A DNA stretch of 64,000 bases from CAVTWH01 sp963738365 (GTDB taxonomy: Bacteria > Actinomycetota > Actinomycetes > Mycobacteriales > Micromonosporaceae). This document shows positions 36,137 to 44,977 of this stretch, piece by piece. The notes below the pieces were generated by a model that was not told the origin of the DNA, did no database searches, and saw only the letters and a list, made by a program, of their open reading frames with translations. Positions within the stretch are counted from its first letter, which is position 1. Each line of letters begins with the position of its first letter. The DNA lies in contig CAVTWH010000010.1 of NCBI GenBank assembly GCA_963738365.1, positions 620,001 to 684,000 on the forward strand, written 5' to 3'. The position numbers and the translations under genes are program-made.

Positions 36137-36702
36137 GCCCGGTCGGCCTCGGTGTCGTGGAAGGCCAGGCCGGCCGCGTTGAGCATGCCCTCCACCCGGA
36201 CCCGTTCGATGTCCAGGTCCACCCCGGTCAGCTCGGCGAGGTGCTGACTGATCTCCAGCTCCCGGCAGGCCACGGTGAGCCGGTCGTCGTAGGCCCGCTG
36301 GACGGCGGAGAACCAGACCGGCGAACGGGTGGCCAGGCCGACCCGCTGCCCAGCGAGGCGGCGCAGGTCGGCGGCGATCCGTTCGATGGGTGGCCCGACC
36401 GGACCGAGCGGCGCGGTGACCGCGACCTCGGCGGTGTCGAGCCGACGGCGCTGCCACGGGAGCGGGCGGCAGACGCCCGCGGCGCGTAGCAGGTGGCGGG
36501 CGTCGCGCTCCTCGCGGCGGCGACGGCGCCGACGGCGCAGCGCCCGGCCGGTGCCCTCCCACACGTCGTCCAGGTGCACGATGACGATCAGCAGGCATGG
36601 CATGCAGGGCAGTGCGAGCACCACCAGCACCACGACCGCCGTGCCTACGACCGCCACAGCTTCTGAGGCTAGGTCTGTACCTGCGCGAAATCTACTGGTC
36701 AC
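36133..36702 (-). CDS. Unknown protein with an N-terminal membrane helix
   Basis: 189 residues from a GTG at 36702; no clear ribosome binding site, so the start may be further in. One or two hydrophobic stretches (AVAVVGTAVVVLVVLALPCMP, CLLIVIVHLDD), an Arg-rich run (RRRRRRRREERD) and a C-terminal globular part with IERIAADLRRL and LDIERVRVEGMLNAAGL. No family recognised. Operon with thpR through a four-base overlap. Confidence 0.6.
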   Translation of the reverse strand: MTSRFRAGTDLASEAVAVVGTAVVVLVVLALPCMPCLLIVIVHLDDVWEGTGRALRRRRRRRREERDARHLLRAAGVCRPLPWQRRRLDTAEVAVTAPLGPVGPPIERIAADLRRLAGQRVGLATRSPVWFSAVQRAYDDRLTVACRELEISQHLAELTGVDLDIERVRVEGMLNAAGLAFHDTEADRA

Positions 36703-36731
36703 GCACCGGTCATCAGGTTTACCGCCGGCTG

Positions 36732-37961
36732 CTACCCCAGCTGGTCGCGGCGGCGGGTCAGGTACGCGGCCTGGGCGGTGTTGCCGGTCAGCTCGATCGC
36801 CCGGTCGTAGGCGGCCCGGGCCGGCTGGCTGTGGCCCAGCCGGCGCAGCAGGTCGGCGCGGGTGGCGTGGTAGGCGTGGTAGCCGGCGAGCGGCTCGTCG
36901 AGGCGGTCGACGACGGCCAGGGCCACCTGCGGGCCGTCGAGTTCGGCGACGGCGATGGCCCGGTTGAGGGCGACGATCGGCGAGGGGTCGAGGCGGACGA
37001 GCCGGTCGTAGAGGGCGACGACCTGGGCCCAGTCGGTGGCCCGGATGTCGGGTGCACTGGTGTGGACGGCGTTGATCGCGGCGAGGATCTGGTAGCGACC
37101 CGGGGGCACCCCGGCGGCCAGGCGCTCGCGTACCAGCTGGTGGCCCTCGGCGATGAGGCCCTCGTCCCAGGCCCCGCGGTCCTGCTCGCCGAGGGTGACC
37201 AGTTCGCCGGTGGCCGAGACGCGGGCGGGGCGGCGGGCCTCGGTGAGCAGCATGAGCGCCAGCAGCCCGACCACCTCACCGTCCCGCGGCAGCAGGGTGC
37301 GGATCAGCCGGGTGAGCCGGATCGCCTCGGCGGTCAGCTCGTGGCGTACCGGATCGGTGTCCGGGCCGGTCGCCAGGTAGCCCTCGTTGAAGATGAGGAA
37401 CAGGACGGCGAGTACGCCGCCGACGCGGGCCGGGAGATCCTCCGCGGCCGGCACCCGGTACGGGATGCGGGCCGCCTTGATCTTGGCCTTCGCACGGGTG
37501 ATCCGCTGCCCCATGGCGGTCTCCTGCACCAGGAAGGCGCAGGCGATCTCGGGCACGGTCAGGCCGCCGACCATGCGCAGGGTCAGCGCCACCCGGGTCG
37601 GCATGGCCAGCGCCGGGTGGCAGCAGGTGAAGATCAGCCGGAGCCGCTCGTCGTCGACGGCGCCGACCGGCTCGGACGCGTCGTCGGACAACAGCTGAGC
37701 CTCCCTGTGCTTGTCGTCGCGCTTGTTCTCCCGCCGGATCCGGTCGATGGCCTTGCGGTTGGCGGTGGTGGTCAGCCAGCCGCCGGGATTGGCGGGTACG
37801 CCGCCGGCCGGCCAGCGCTCGACGGCGGTGGCGAACGCCTCGGCCGCCGCCTCCTCGGCGACGTCGAGGTCGCCGAAGCGCCTGGTCAGGGCGGCGACAA
37901 TCCGGGCCCACCCGTCCCGGTGGGCCTGGGCGACCGCCGCCACGGCGTCGGCCGGGTTCAC
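36732..37961 (-). CDS. ECF RNA polymerase sigma factor, ECF42-like
   Basis: 409 residues, much longer than a typical ECF sigma. Region 2 (AAEAFATAVERWPAGGVPANPGGWLTTTANRKAIDRIRRE), region 4 (LRMVGGLTVPEIACAFLVQETAMGQRITRAKAKIK), then a long C-terminal extension with TPR-like helices (VALYDRLVRLDPSPIVALNRAIAVAELDGP) ending RAAYDRAIELTGN. That architecture plus the adjacent YCII/DGPF gene is the hallmark of group ECF42. ATG overlaps the DGPF stop by four bases. No anti-sigma factor is present. Confidence 0.92.
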   Translation of the reverse strand: MNPADAVAAVAQAHRDGWARIVAALTRRFGDLDVAEEAAAEAFATAVERWPAGGVPANPGGWLTTTANRKAIDRIRRENKRDDKHREAQLLSDDASEPVGAVDDERLRLIFTCCHPALAMPTRVALTLRMVGGLTVPEIACAFLVQETAMGQRITRAKAKIKAARIPYRVPAAEDLPARVGGVLAVLFLIFNEGYLATGPDTDPVRHELTAEAIRLTRLIRTLLPRDGEVVGLLALMLLTEARRPARVSATGELVTLGEQDRGAWDEGLIAEGHQLVRERLAAGVPPGRYQILAAINAVHTSAPDIRATDWAQVVALYDRLVRLDPSPIVALNRAIAVAELDGPQVALAVVDRLDEPLAGYHAYHATRADLLRRLGHSQPARAAYDRAIELTGNTAQAAYLTRRRDQLG

Positions 37962-38281
37962 CGGAACGGCCGCACCTCGACCTTCCGGTTGCAGGCCCGC
38001 GACCCCTCGGCGGCCAGCTTGAGCGCCACGTCGAGGTCGGCGGCCTGGATGATCCAGAAGCCGATGAGGTGCTCCTTCGACTCCAGGAAGGGTCCGTCGG
38101 TGAACAGCGCCTCCCCGCCCCGGTTGTCGATCACCGTGGCCGAGCTGGGCGCCGCCAGGCCACCGGCGAAGACCCAGTGGCCCTGCGCCTGGAGCTGGTC
38201 GTTGAAGACGTCGATGGCCGCCATCTCGTCCTCGGTGGCGAGCTCGGCCGAGTCGTGGATCACGGAAACCAGATACTGCAT
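37958..38281 (-). CDS. YCII/DGPF-domain protein, ECF42 partner
   Basis: 107 residues from ATG 38279-38281, which follows GGAGATG. MQYLVSVIHD, GHWVFAGGLA and FTDGPFLESKEHLIGFWIIQA give the DGPF motif of the YCII family. These small dimeric proteins accompany ECF42 sigma factors and may be targets or modulators of them. Overlaps the sigma gene by four bases. Confidence 0.9.
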   Translation of the reverse strand: MQYLVSVIHDSAELATEDEMAAIDVFNDQLQAQGHWVFAGGLAAPSSATVIDNRGGEALFTDGPFLESKEHLIGFWIIQAADLDVALKLAAEGSRACNRKVEVRPFR

Positions 38282-38417
38282 CCGAAGATCATCTCCTGTG
38301 GTTTCGGGGTGCCTCTCCTGGGCGACCACTCACCCCTGCCACGAACACCGCTGCCCCGATCCGACACCGTCGCCGGCACGTTTTCAAGACTCCCCGAGCA
38401 ATCCAGTCCGGGCGCGG

Positions 38418-39707
38418 TCAGGCCGGCCGCTCGGGCAGCACGACGAAGAAGCGGGGCCGCGGGAGCAGCCGCAGGCGCAGCCGCCCGCCGGCCAGCCGCA
38501 GCCGGTACGCCAGCGCCGCGCCGGCCACCACCAGGGTCACGGCGCCGCCCAGCAGGAACGGTGCCCGGGGACCGTACTGGCTGGACAGCCAGCCGACGAG
38601 CGGGGCACTGATCGGGTTGGTACCCATGAAGATCATCATGTAGAGCGCCATCACCCGGCCGCGCATGTCGGCTCCGGCGCCCAGCTGGATCCGCTGGTTC
38701 GACGCCTGGGCGTAGAAGATCATGAAGAACCCGGCCGGTACCAGCAGCAGCGCCGTGGTCAGGTAGGTGGGCCCGAAGCCCACCAGCAGGGTGGTGACCC
38801 CGAGCGCGACGGCGGCGCCGAGCACCAGCCAGACCGACGGGCGGGTCCGGCGCCAGCTGCCGGCCAGGGCGCCGCCCAGCGCGCCGACCGACAGCGCCGT
38901 GGTGAGCAGCCCGAAGGAGGCCGCCCCAGTGTGGAACCCGGTCTTGGCCAGCAGCGGCAGGGTGAGCTGGAAGTTGAAGGCGAGCGCGCCGACCACCAGC
39001 ATGAGCGCCATGGGCAGCACCAGGTCGGGGCGGCCGAAGACGTAGCGCAGCCCGTCCCGGACGCGGGTCTCGTCGGCGCGGCGGCGCACCCGGCCGGGGT
39101 CGCGGTGCAGCTCGCTGACCCGCATCAGGCCGAGTACCACCAGCGGGCCGAGGTAGGAGGCGGCGTTGAACAGGAACGCCGGGCCGGTGCCGAGCAGCGC
39201 GATGGCCACGCCGCCGATCGCCGGGCCGATGATGCGGGCGCTGTTGAACGTGGCCGCCGACAGCGCCAGCGCATTGGGCAGCAGCTCCAACGGCGTGAGC
39301 TCGGAGACGAAGGACTGCCGCGCCGGTGTCTCCAGGGCGCTCACCGTGCCCCACAGCAGGGCGAAGACGAACACCTGCCAGAGCACCACGTGGCCGCCGA
39401 GCACCAGCAGGCCCATGCCGGTGGCCAGCACCAGCCAGGCGCAGTTGACGAGGATCAGCAGGGTGCGCTTGTCGTAGCGGTCGGCGAGCTTGCCGGCGTA
39501 GAGGGACAGCAGCAGCATCGGGGTGAACTGGAACGCGGTGACCACGCCGAGCGCGGTACCGGAGTTGTGCGAGACCTGCAGTACGAGCCAGTCCTGGGCG
39601 GTGATCTGCACCCAGCCGAAGATGAGGCTGATCAGTTGGCCGGTGGCGAAGAGCCGGTAGTTGCGGATCTGAAGTGACTGGAAGGTGCTGCCCAAGCCTG
39701 CTCGCAC
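38418..39707 (-). CDS. MFS transporter, MarR-linked drug-exporter type
   Basis: 429 residues from GTG 39705-39707, about 12 helices (QIRNYRLFATGQLISLIFGWVQI at the start, loop GKLADRYDKRTLLIL, SALETPARQSFVSELTP). It belongs to the EntS/MFS_3-like exporters. A MarR-type palindrome sits about 40 bases upstream. The C-terminus is Arg-rich. It may be self-contained or follow the sigma operon, which begins 136 bases downstream. Confidence 0.86.
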   Translation of the reverse strand: MRAGLGSTFQSLQIRNYRLFATGQLISLIFGWVQITAQDWLVLQVSHNSGTALGVVTAFQFTPMLLLSLYAGKLADRYDKRTLLILVNCAWLVLATGMGLLVLGGHVVLWQVFVFALLWGTVSALETPARQSFVSELTPLELLPNALALSAATFNSARIIGPAIGGVAIALLGTGPAFLFNAASYLGPLVVLGLMRVSELHRDPGRVRRRADETRVRDGLRYVFGRPDLVLPMALMLVVGALAFNFQLTLPLLAKTGFHTGAASFGLLTTALSVGALGGALAGSWRRTRPSVWLVLGAAVALGVTTLLVGFGPTYLTTALLLVPAGFFMIFYAQASNQRIQLGAGADMRGRVMALYMMIFMGTNPISAPLVGWLSSQYGPRAPFLLGGAVTLVVAGAALAYRLRLAGGRLRLRLLPRPRFFVVLPERPA

Positions 39708-39742
39708 GCCGCTGTTCGCCTCCCGAGGGTGATCTCCTTTCG

Positions 39743-39755
39743 TTAGCTTAGCTAA
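39743..39755 (-). promoter_or_regulatory. TTAGC-TTA-GCTAA palindrome, MarR-like operator
   Basis: Perfect 5-bp arms around TTA (39743-39755), about 36 bases upstream of the MFS GTG, in a notably AT-rich patch (TTTCGTTAGCTTAGCTAATC). MarR repressors of drug exporters bind such TTAG/CTAA palindromes. No marR gene is in the window. Confidence 0.6.
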
Positions 39756-39809
39756 TCAGCGTTCGGACCGGTAAGGGGTTATGGCGGCGGTCACTACGTA
39801 CCGACGCGG

Positions 39810-41213
39810 TTACCGGACGAGCTCCTCCAGCGGCCCGCGCAGGAAGTAGACGCAGAACAGGGCGCAGACCAGCCAGAGCAGCGGGTGGATCGCCCGGGCC
39901 CGGCCGCGGACCACCTTGATCAGCACGTAGCTGAGCACACCGGCGCCGATCCCGTTGGAGATCGAGTAGGTGAACGGCATCAGCACGATGGTCAGGAACG
40001 CCGGGATGGCGATGTCGAAGTCGGACCAGTCGATGGTCACCACCGTGGTCATCATCAGGAAGCCCACCAGGACCAGCGCCGTGGTGGCCGCCTCGAACGG
40101 CACGACCTGCACCAGCGGCGCGAAGAACATCGCCGCCAGGAACAGTGCCCCGGTGACGAGGCTGGCCAGGCCGGTCCGCGCCCCCTCGCCCACGCCGGCC
40201 GCGCTCTCCACGTAGGAGGTGTTGCTGGACACGCTCGCCGCCCCGCCGGCGGCCGCCGCGATCGAATCCACGATCAGGATCTCCCTGGTACGCGGCGGGT
40301 TGCCCTGCGCGTCGACCAGCCCCGCCTCCTGCCCGACCGCGACCATGGTGCCCATCGTGTCGAAGAAGTCCGACAGCAGCAGGGTGAAGACGAACAGCGT
40401 GGTCACCAGGATCCCGGCGGTACGCCACGAGCCGAGCAGGCTGAAGTGCCCGAGCAGCCCGAGGTCCGGTACGTCCACGATGCGGCTGGGCACCTTCGGC
40501 ACGTTGAGGCTCCAGCCGTCCGGGTTGGCCGCCGACTGGGCGCCCAGGTGCCCGATCGACTCCACCGCGATGGCGAGCACCGTGGCACCGGCGATGCCGA
40601 TCAGGATCGCCCCGCGTACCCGGAGCACCACCAGCACGATCATCCCGAGCAGGCCGACCGTGAACACCACGGTGGGCCAGCCGCGCAGGACCCCGCCGAC
40701 ACCCAGGGTCAGCGGCGGGCTGGCCGTACCCCCGCGCACGAAGCCGGCGTCGACGAAGCCGATCAGCGCGAGGAACAGCCCGATGCCCACGCCGATCGCG
40801 GTCTTCAACTGCGTGGGTACCGCGTTGAAGATCATCTGACGGGCGCCGGTGAGCACGATCACCAGGATCAGCAGACCCTCGATGACCACCAGTCCCATCG
40901 CGTCCGCCCAGGTCATCAACGGTGCGATGGTGTAGGCGACCAGCGCGTTGACGCCCAGCCCGGCGGCCAGCGCCAGCGGGAACCGCGCGTAGCCGCCCAT
41001 CAGCGCGGTCGTCAGGCCGGCGACCAGGGCGGTGGCCGCCGCCACCTGGGTCTGCGGCAGCCTGGCCCCGGTGGCGTCCACGCCCCCGCCCAGGACCAGC
41101 GGATTGAGCACCACGATGTACGCCATCGTGAAGAAGGTGGTGAGCCCGCCGCGTACCTCCCGGCCCACAGTGGAGCCGCGCTCGGTGATGAGGAAGTACC
41201 GATCCAGCGTCAC
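39810..41213 (-). CDS. Purine permease, NCS2/AzgA (PbuG-like)
   Basis: 467 residues, about 12-14 hydrophobic segments. GREVRGGLTTFFTMAYIVVLNP, ALAAGLGVNALVAYTI and SNTSYVESAAGVGEGARTGL are the AzgA/PbuG hallmark blocks. Probably imports guanine, hypoxanthine or adenine with protons. GTG 41213 has no strong ribosome site, but MTLDRYFLITERGSTVGREV matches the usual family N-terminus, so the start is likely correct. Confidence 0.92.
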   Translation of the reverse strand: MTLDRYFLITERGSTVGREVRGGLTTFFTMAYIVVLNPLVLGGGVDATGARLPQTQVAAATALVAGLTTALMGGYARFPLALAAGLGVNALVAYTIAPLMTWADAMGLVVIEGLLILVIVLTGARQMIFNAVPTQLKTAIGVGIGLFLALIGFVDAGFVRGGTASPPLTLGVGGVLRGWPTVVFTVGLLGMIVLVVLRVRGAILIGIAGATVLAIAVESIGHLGAQSAANPDGWSLNVPKVPSRIVDVPDLGLLGHFSLLGSWRTAGILVTTLFVFTLLLSDFFDTMGTMVAVGQEAGLVDAQGNPPRTREILIVDSIAAAAGGAASVSSNTSYVESAAGVGEGARTGLASLVTGALFLAAMFFAPLVQVVPFEAATTALVLVGFLMMTTVVTIDWSDFDIAIPAFLTIVLMPFTYSISNGIGAGVLSYVLIKVVRGRARAIHPLLWLVCALFCVYFLRGPLEELVR

Positions 41214-41284
41214 CTGGCGAATTGTCGCATTTGTCGTCGCCGGGCCGGGCCGGCTTTCCGGGCTGCCCGCTCTATGCTCATCCG

Positions 41285-41524
41285 GTGACCGAGCCGACCG
41301 CGCCCGCCGTGCGCGAACTGCGCCCCCTCGACCCGCCGATGGTGCCCTTCGCCCTCGTCGGCATGGCGGTCTGGGCCGTCGTGGGCGCCATCCTGCTCCT
41401 CGCCGACGCCCCCGACTCCTGGCTGTGGACCTGCCTGGCCGGCCTCCTCCTCGGCATCCCGGGCCTGCTCACCATGCTGCGCCACGACGCCAACCGGCGC
41501 CGCCGCCTCCTGAATCCGTCCTGA
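41285..41524 (+). CDS. DUF2530 small membrane protein
   Basis: 79 residues from GTG 41285. Two predicted membrane helices (MVPFALVGMAVWAVVGAILL and LWTCLAGLLLGIPGLLTML) and a basic end (RHDANRRRR). This is the actinobacterial DUF2530 pattern. Function unknown; divergent from the purine permease. Confidence 0.8.
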   Translation: MTEPTAPAVRELRPLDPPMVPFALVGMAVWAVVGAILLLADAPDSWLWTCLAGLLLGIPGLLTMLRHDANRRRRLLNPS

Positions 41525-41675
41525 ACCACCGACTCGGGCGGCCACTACCTGTTGAGCTCCAGCCGTACCCGGCCCCCACCATGGGCGACGGCCGGTACTC
41601 GGCGGTGCTGGACGGCGGCGGGCCCGTCGCCGTCGCGCTCCTCAACGCCCGGCGCCGCTGACCGGTGTGCCGGGG

Positions 41676-42431
41676 TCAGTCCCCGGCGACCTCGTCGAGT
41701 TCGGCGTCGTCGTAGATGGTGGGCAGCTCCTCCGGGACCGGGGTCTCCTGGAGCACCTCGGAGTGCGCGCCGCAGCCGTGGTCGGCGGAGACCACCCGGC
41801 CGTCGTCGGGAGCGTAGACGTTGCCGCAGGCGCCGAAGGTCTGCCGCAGCGAGCCGGCCAGCGGAAGGTAGAAGCCGCAGCTGACGCAGCGGGCCGAGCG
41901 CGGCGCGGCGGTGGCGATCGGGGCGTCCGGGCCGTGGTCGCCGTCGTACCAGCGCTGGGCGGTGTCCAGCCGGCCGTCCCGGGACATCACCCGGGCCCGG
42001 CCCAGCCCCAGCTCCCAGGAGACCTCCTCGACCGCCGGGTCGTCGGAGAGCAGGTACCCGGGGACCAGCCGGTCGTCGTCCGGCGCGGTCGGCATCAGGT
42101 CGCCGACCCCCAGGTCACCGGGCTGTACCCGGTCCTGCCAGGGCACCCACTCCGGGGCGACCAGCGCTTCGGGGCCGGGCAGCAGGACCGTCTCGCAGAT
42201 CGTCACCTGCTTGCTGCGCGGCACCCGGGCCACCGTGACGGCCCAGCGCCAGCCCTGGTAACCGGGCAGTTCGCTGGCGAAGTAGTGGGTGACGAGGCGT
42301 TCACCCTCGGCGGCCACCCCCAGGTGGGCGCCGGCCGGCTCGCCCTCCAGCGCGGACCGGGCCACGTCGACCGCATCGGCGCAGACCTGATCGAGCTTCG
42401 CACGCGGACCCGCCGCTGTCCTGGTCACCAC
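41676..42431 (-). CDS. DUF3027 protein with a C-terminal zinc-ribbon-like motif
   Basis: 251 residues from GTG 42429-42431 (VVTRTAAGPRAKLDQVCADAVDVAR). Blocks HYFASELPGYQGWRWAVTVAR, PEWVPWQDRVQPGDLGVGDL and ARCVSCGFYLPL with later Cys and His (FGACGNVYAP, ADHGCGAHSE) are DUF3027. Cysteine spacing suggests metal binding. In actinobacteria this gene sits by the futalosine genes, as here; role unknown. Confidence 0.85.
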   Translation of the reverse strand: MVTRTAAGPRAKLDQVCADAVDVARSALEGEPAGAHLGVAAEGERLVTHYFASELPGYQGWRWAVTVARVPRSKQVTICETVLLPGPEALVAPEWVPWQDRVQPGDLGVGDLMPTAPDDDRLVPGYLLSDDPAVEEVSWELGLGRARVMSRDGRLDTAQRWYDGDHGPDAPIATAAPRSARCVSCGFYLPLAGSLRQTFGACGNVYAPDDGRVVSADHGCGAHSEVLQETPVPEELPTIYDDAELDEVAGD

Positions 42432-42548
42432 GGGTGCACATTCTGCCGCACCGGGTACCCTTCCGGCCAACCGACCCGACGCGGTGACGCCGCCGATCGG
42501 GGGTACCGCCACGGGGGCGGATGTCGCGACCGGCGCTGATGCGCCACG

Positions 42549-44276
42549 ATGGGGGGCATGCCGGTGCTGGGGAAGACCGTGGGATACACGTTGCGGGGGG
42601 TACGCGGTACCGGCCGCCTGGTCAACCACGGGGTACGCAGCCTGCGCAGCCGGGGCGGCGGCGGCGACCTGGGCATGATCCGCCTGCTCGACCTGCACGC
42701 CGCCTCCTGCGCCGGGGACACCCTGGTGACCATGGGACTGGCCGGCACCATCTTCTTCAACGTGCCGGCCGGTGAGGCGCGCGGCAAGGTGGCCCTCTAC
42801 CTGCTCATCACGATGGCCCCGTTCGCACTGCTGGCGCCGCTGATCGGGCCGCTGCTGGACCGGTTCCGGCACGGGCGCCGCTGGGCGCTGGCAGCGACCA
42901 TGCTGGGGCGCGCCTTCCTCGCCTGGCTGATCTCCGACTACCTCAACAACCTGGGCCTCTACCCGGCCGCCTTCGGCGTGCTGGTGCTCTCCCGGGCCTA
43001 CGGCGTGGCCCGCAGCGCGGCCGTCCCCCGGCTGCTGCCGCCCGGGTTGGGGCTGTCCGAGGCGGGCGCCCGGGCGTCCGTCTTCGGGACCGTCGCCGGC
43101 CTGGTGGTGGCCCCGGTCGGGGTGGCCGCCTACTGGATCGGGCCGCAGTGGCCGCTGCGCATCGCCACGGTCATCTTCGTCATCGGCATGGTCATCGCGC
43201 TACGCCTGCCGGCGCCGGCCGACTCGGAACGCCCGGAGACGGTACCCCGGCTGTTCTCCAGCGCGCGGCAGGTGCTCAGCGGGCGGCTGGTGGTGGCCAC
43301 CGTGCTGGGCAGCAGCGCACTGCGGGCGCTGTTCGGATTCCTCGCCCTGTTCCTGGCCTTCGCACTGCGCGCCGGCGACCTGTCCACCGACGTCGCCGGG
43401 GTACGCCTCGGTACGGTCGCCGCGATCGGCCTGGTCGCCACGGCGCTGGGCGCCGGCAGCGTACTGGCCTCCGCGGTCGGTACCCGGCTGCGGATCCACC
43501 GGCCGGCCCAGTTGCAGGCGGTCGGCACGGTGGCGGTGGCCGGCGCTGCGGTGCTCGCCACGGTGGCGTACTCCCTGCCGACGGTGCTGCTGCTGTGCCT
43601 GTGCACGGCGGTGGCCAGCGGCCTGGCGAAGCTGGCCGCCGACGCCACCATCCAGGAGCGCGTCGCCGAGGAGGTGCGGGCCAGCGCCTTCGCCCACTCG
43701 GAGACGCTGCTGATGCTGGCGTTCGTGCTGGGCGGCGGGGTCGGGCTGGTCCCGTTCGCCGGCCGGTGGGGGATCGCGGCGGCCGCGCTGGTCGCGCTGG
43801 CCCTGGCGGTACGCGCCCTGCTGGCGGCCGGCCGGCTGCGCGCGGACCGGCTGACCGGGTCGAGCATCCCGGTCGCGCCGGCCGGCGACGACGCCACCAC
43901 CCGGGTGGTACCCGGCCGCGCCGAGCCGACCCGGCCGGCGGCGACCAGGCGCTGGCACCGGACCCGCTCGGCCCGCGAGGAGTTCGGCCCGCCCGGGGCC
44001 GGCACCGACCCGGCCACCACCGAGCAGCGCCCCGGCCAGCAGCGCCCCACCGACCAGCGGTCCGGCGACCAGCGGTCCGGCGACCAACGCCCCACCGAGC
44101 AACGCCCCACCGGGCAGCGCCCCGAGCAGGGGGGCACCGAGCCGGGTGGCACCCCTTCCGGCGCCGAACCGCACCCGACCAGGGTGATCGAACGCACCGC
44201 CGACGACCTGCCCACCTACCACCTGTACCGCCCGTCGACTCCGCCACCGGACGGGGACGACCGGGACGGCCAGTGA
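42549..44276 (+). CDS. MFS-type membrane protein with a DQR/EQR repeat tail
   Basis: 575 residues. Residues about 45-440 hold about 12 helices (LYLLITMAPFALLAPLIGPLL, LSRAYGVARSAAVPRLLPP). The remaining 130 are cytoplasmic and disordered, with tandem Q-R-P/S-x-D/E-Q units (DQRSGDQRSGDQRPTEQRP), and end in DLPTYHLYRPSTPP, which looks conserved. It precedes mqnB with a four-base GTGA overlap, as in other actinobacteria. Substrate unknown. ATG 42549 is uncertain: an ATG three codons later is possible. Confidence 0.85.
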   Translation: MGGMPVLGKTVGYTLRGVRGTGRLVNHGVRSLRSRGGGGDLGMIRLLDLHAASCAGDTLVTMGLAGTIFFNVPAGEARGKVALYLLITMAPFALLAPLIGPLLDRFRHGRRWALAATMLGRAFLAWLISDYLNNLGLYPAAFGVLVLSRAYGVARSAAVPRLLPPGLGLSEAGARASVFGTVAGLVVAPVGVAAYWIGPQWPLRIATVIFVIGMVIALRLPAPADSERPETVPRLFSSARQVLSGRLVVATVLGSSALRALFGFLALFLAFALRAGDLSTDVAGVRLGTVAAIGLVATALGAGSVLASAVGTRLRIHRPAQLQAVGTVAVAGAAVLATVAYSLPTVLLLCLCTAVASGLAKLAADATIQERVAEEVRASAFAHSETLLMLAFVLGGGVGLVPFAGRWGIAAAALVALALAVRALLAAGRLRADRLTGSSIPVAPAGDDATTRVVPGRAEPTRPAATRRWHRTRSAREEFGPPGAGTDPATTEQRPGQQRPTDQRSGDQRSGDQRPTEQRPTGQRPEQGGTEPGGTPSGAEPHPTRVIERTADDLPTYHLYRPSTPPPDGDDRDGQ

Positions 44277-44977
44277 CCGCGCAGGACCGTACGGGCGGCC
44301 CGGCGCAGCCCCGGGCGACCGGTCGGATCCTGGTGGTCACCGCCGTCGAGGCGGAGGCCGCCGCCGTCGCCCGCGGGCTACCGACCACCGACCACCCGCT
44401 GGCGGTGCACGCCGTGGGCGTGGGCCCGGCCGCGGCGGCCGCCGGTACGGCCCGGCTGCTGGCGCTCGCCGAGGCGGCCGGCGCCCCGTGGCGGGCGGTC
44501 CTCAGCGCCGGCATCGGCGGCGGCTGGGCCGACGCCGTACCTGTCGGCGGTACCGTGCTCGGCACCGCGTGCGTCGCGGCCGACCTGGGCGCCGACTCCC
44601 CCGACGGCTTCCTGTCGCTGGACGCGCTCGGCTTCGGCAGCGCCACCGCCCCGGTGCACGCCGGCCTGCTCGCTGCGGTCCGCGCCGGGCTGCCCGGCGC
44701 CGTCGCCGGCCCGGTGCTCACCGTCAGCACGGTCACCGGGACGGCAGCCGGCGCGGCGGCGCTGCGCGCCCGGCACCCGGGCGCGGTGGCCGAGGCGATG
44801 GAGGGCTACGGCGTCGCCGTGGCAGCCGTAGCCGCCGGTATCCCGTTCCTGGAGCTGCGGACCGTCTCCAACCCGGTCGGCCCGCGCGACCGATCGGCCT
44901 GGCGGCTGGGCGAGGCGTTCGCGGCGCTGGCCCGGGCGGCCGGCGCACTCGCGGGTACGTTGGCGGAGTGGCCCTGA
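44273..44977 (+). CDS. mqnB: Futalosine hydrolase
   Basis: 234 residues from GTG 44273. Nucleoside-phosphorylase fold: ILVVTAVEAEAAAVARGL, VLSAGIGGGWADAVPVGG, and GAVAEAMEGYGVAVAA with catalytic Glu, then FLELRTVSNPVGPRDR. It cleaves futalosine to dehypoxanthine futalosine in menaquinone synthesis. Neighbour mqnD catalyses a later step, which supports the call. Overlaps mqnD by ten bases. Confidence 0.92.
   Translation: MTAQDRTGGPAQPRATGRILVVTAVEAEAAAVARGLPTTDHPLAVHAVGVGPAAAAAGTARLLALAEAAGAPWRAVLSAGIGGGWADAVPVGGTVLGTACVAADLGADSPDGFLSLDALGFGSATAPVHAGLLAAVRAGLPGAVAGPVLTVSTVTGTAAGAAALRARHPGAVAEAMEGYGVAVAAVAAGIPFLELRTVSNPVGPRDRSAWRLGEAFAALARAAGALAGTLAEWP

Noticed and set aside
41581..41661. Small rightward frame of 26 codons after DUF2530 (MGDGRYSAVLDGG...)
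   Set aside because: Some resemblance to a C-terminal piece of a protein, but no ribosome site and no recognisable family; may be a gene remnant.
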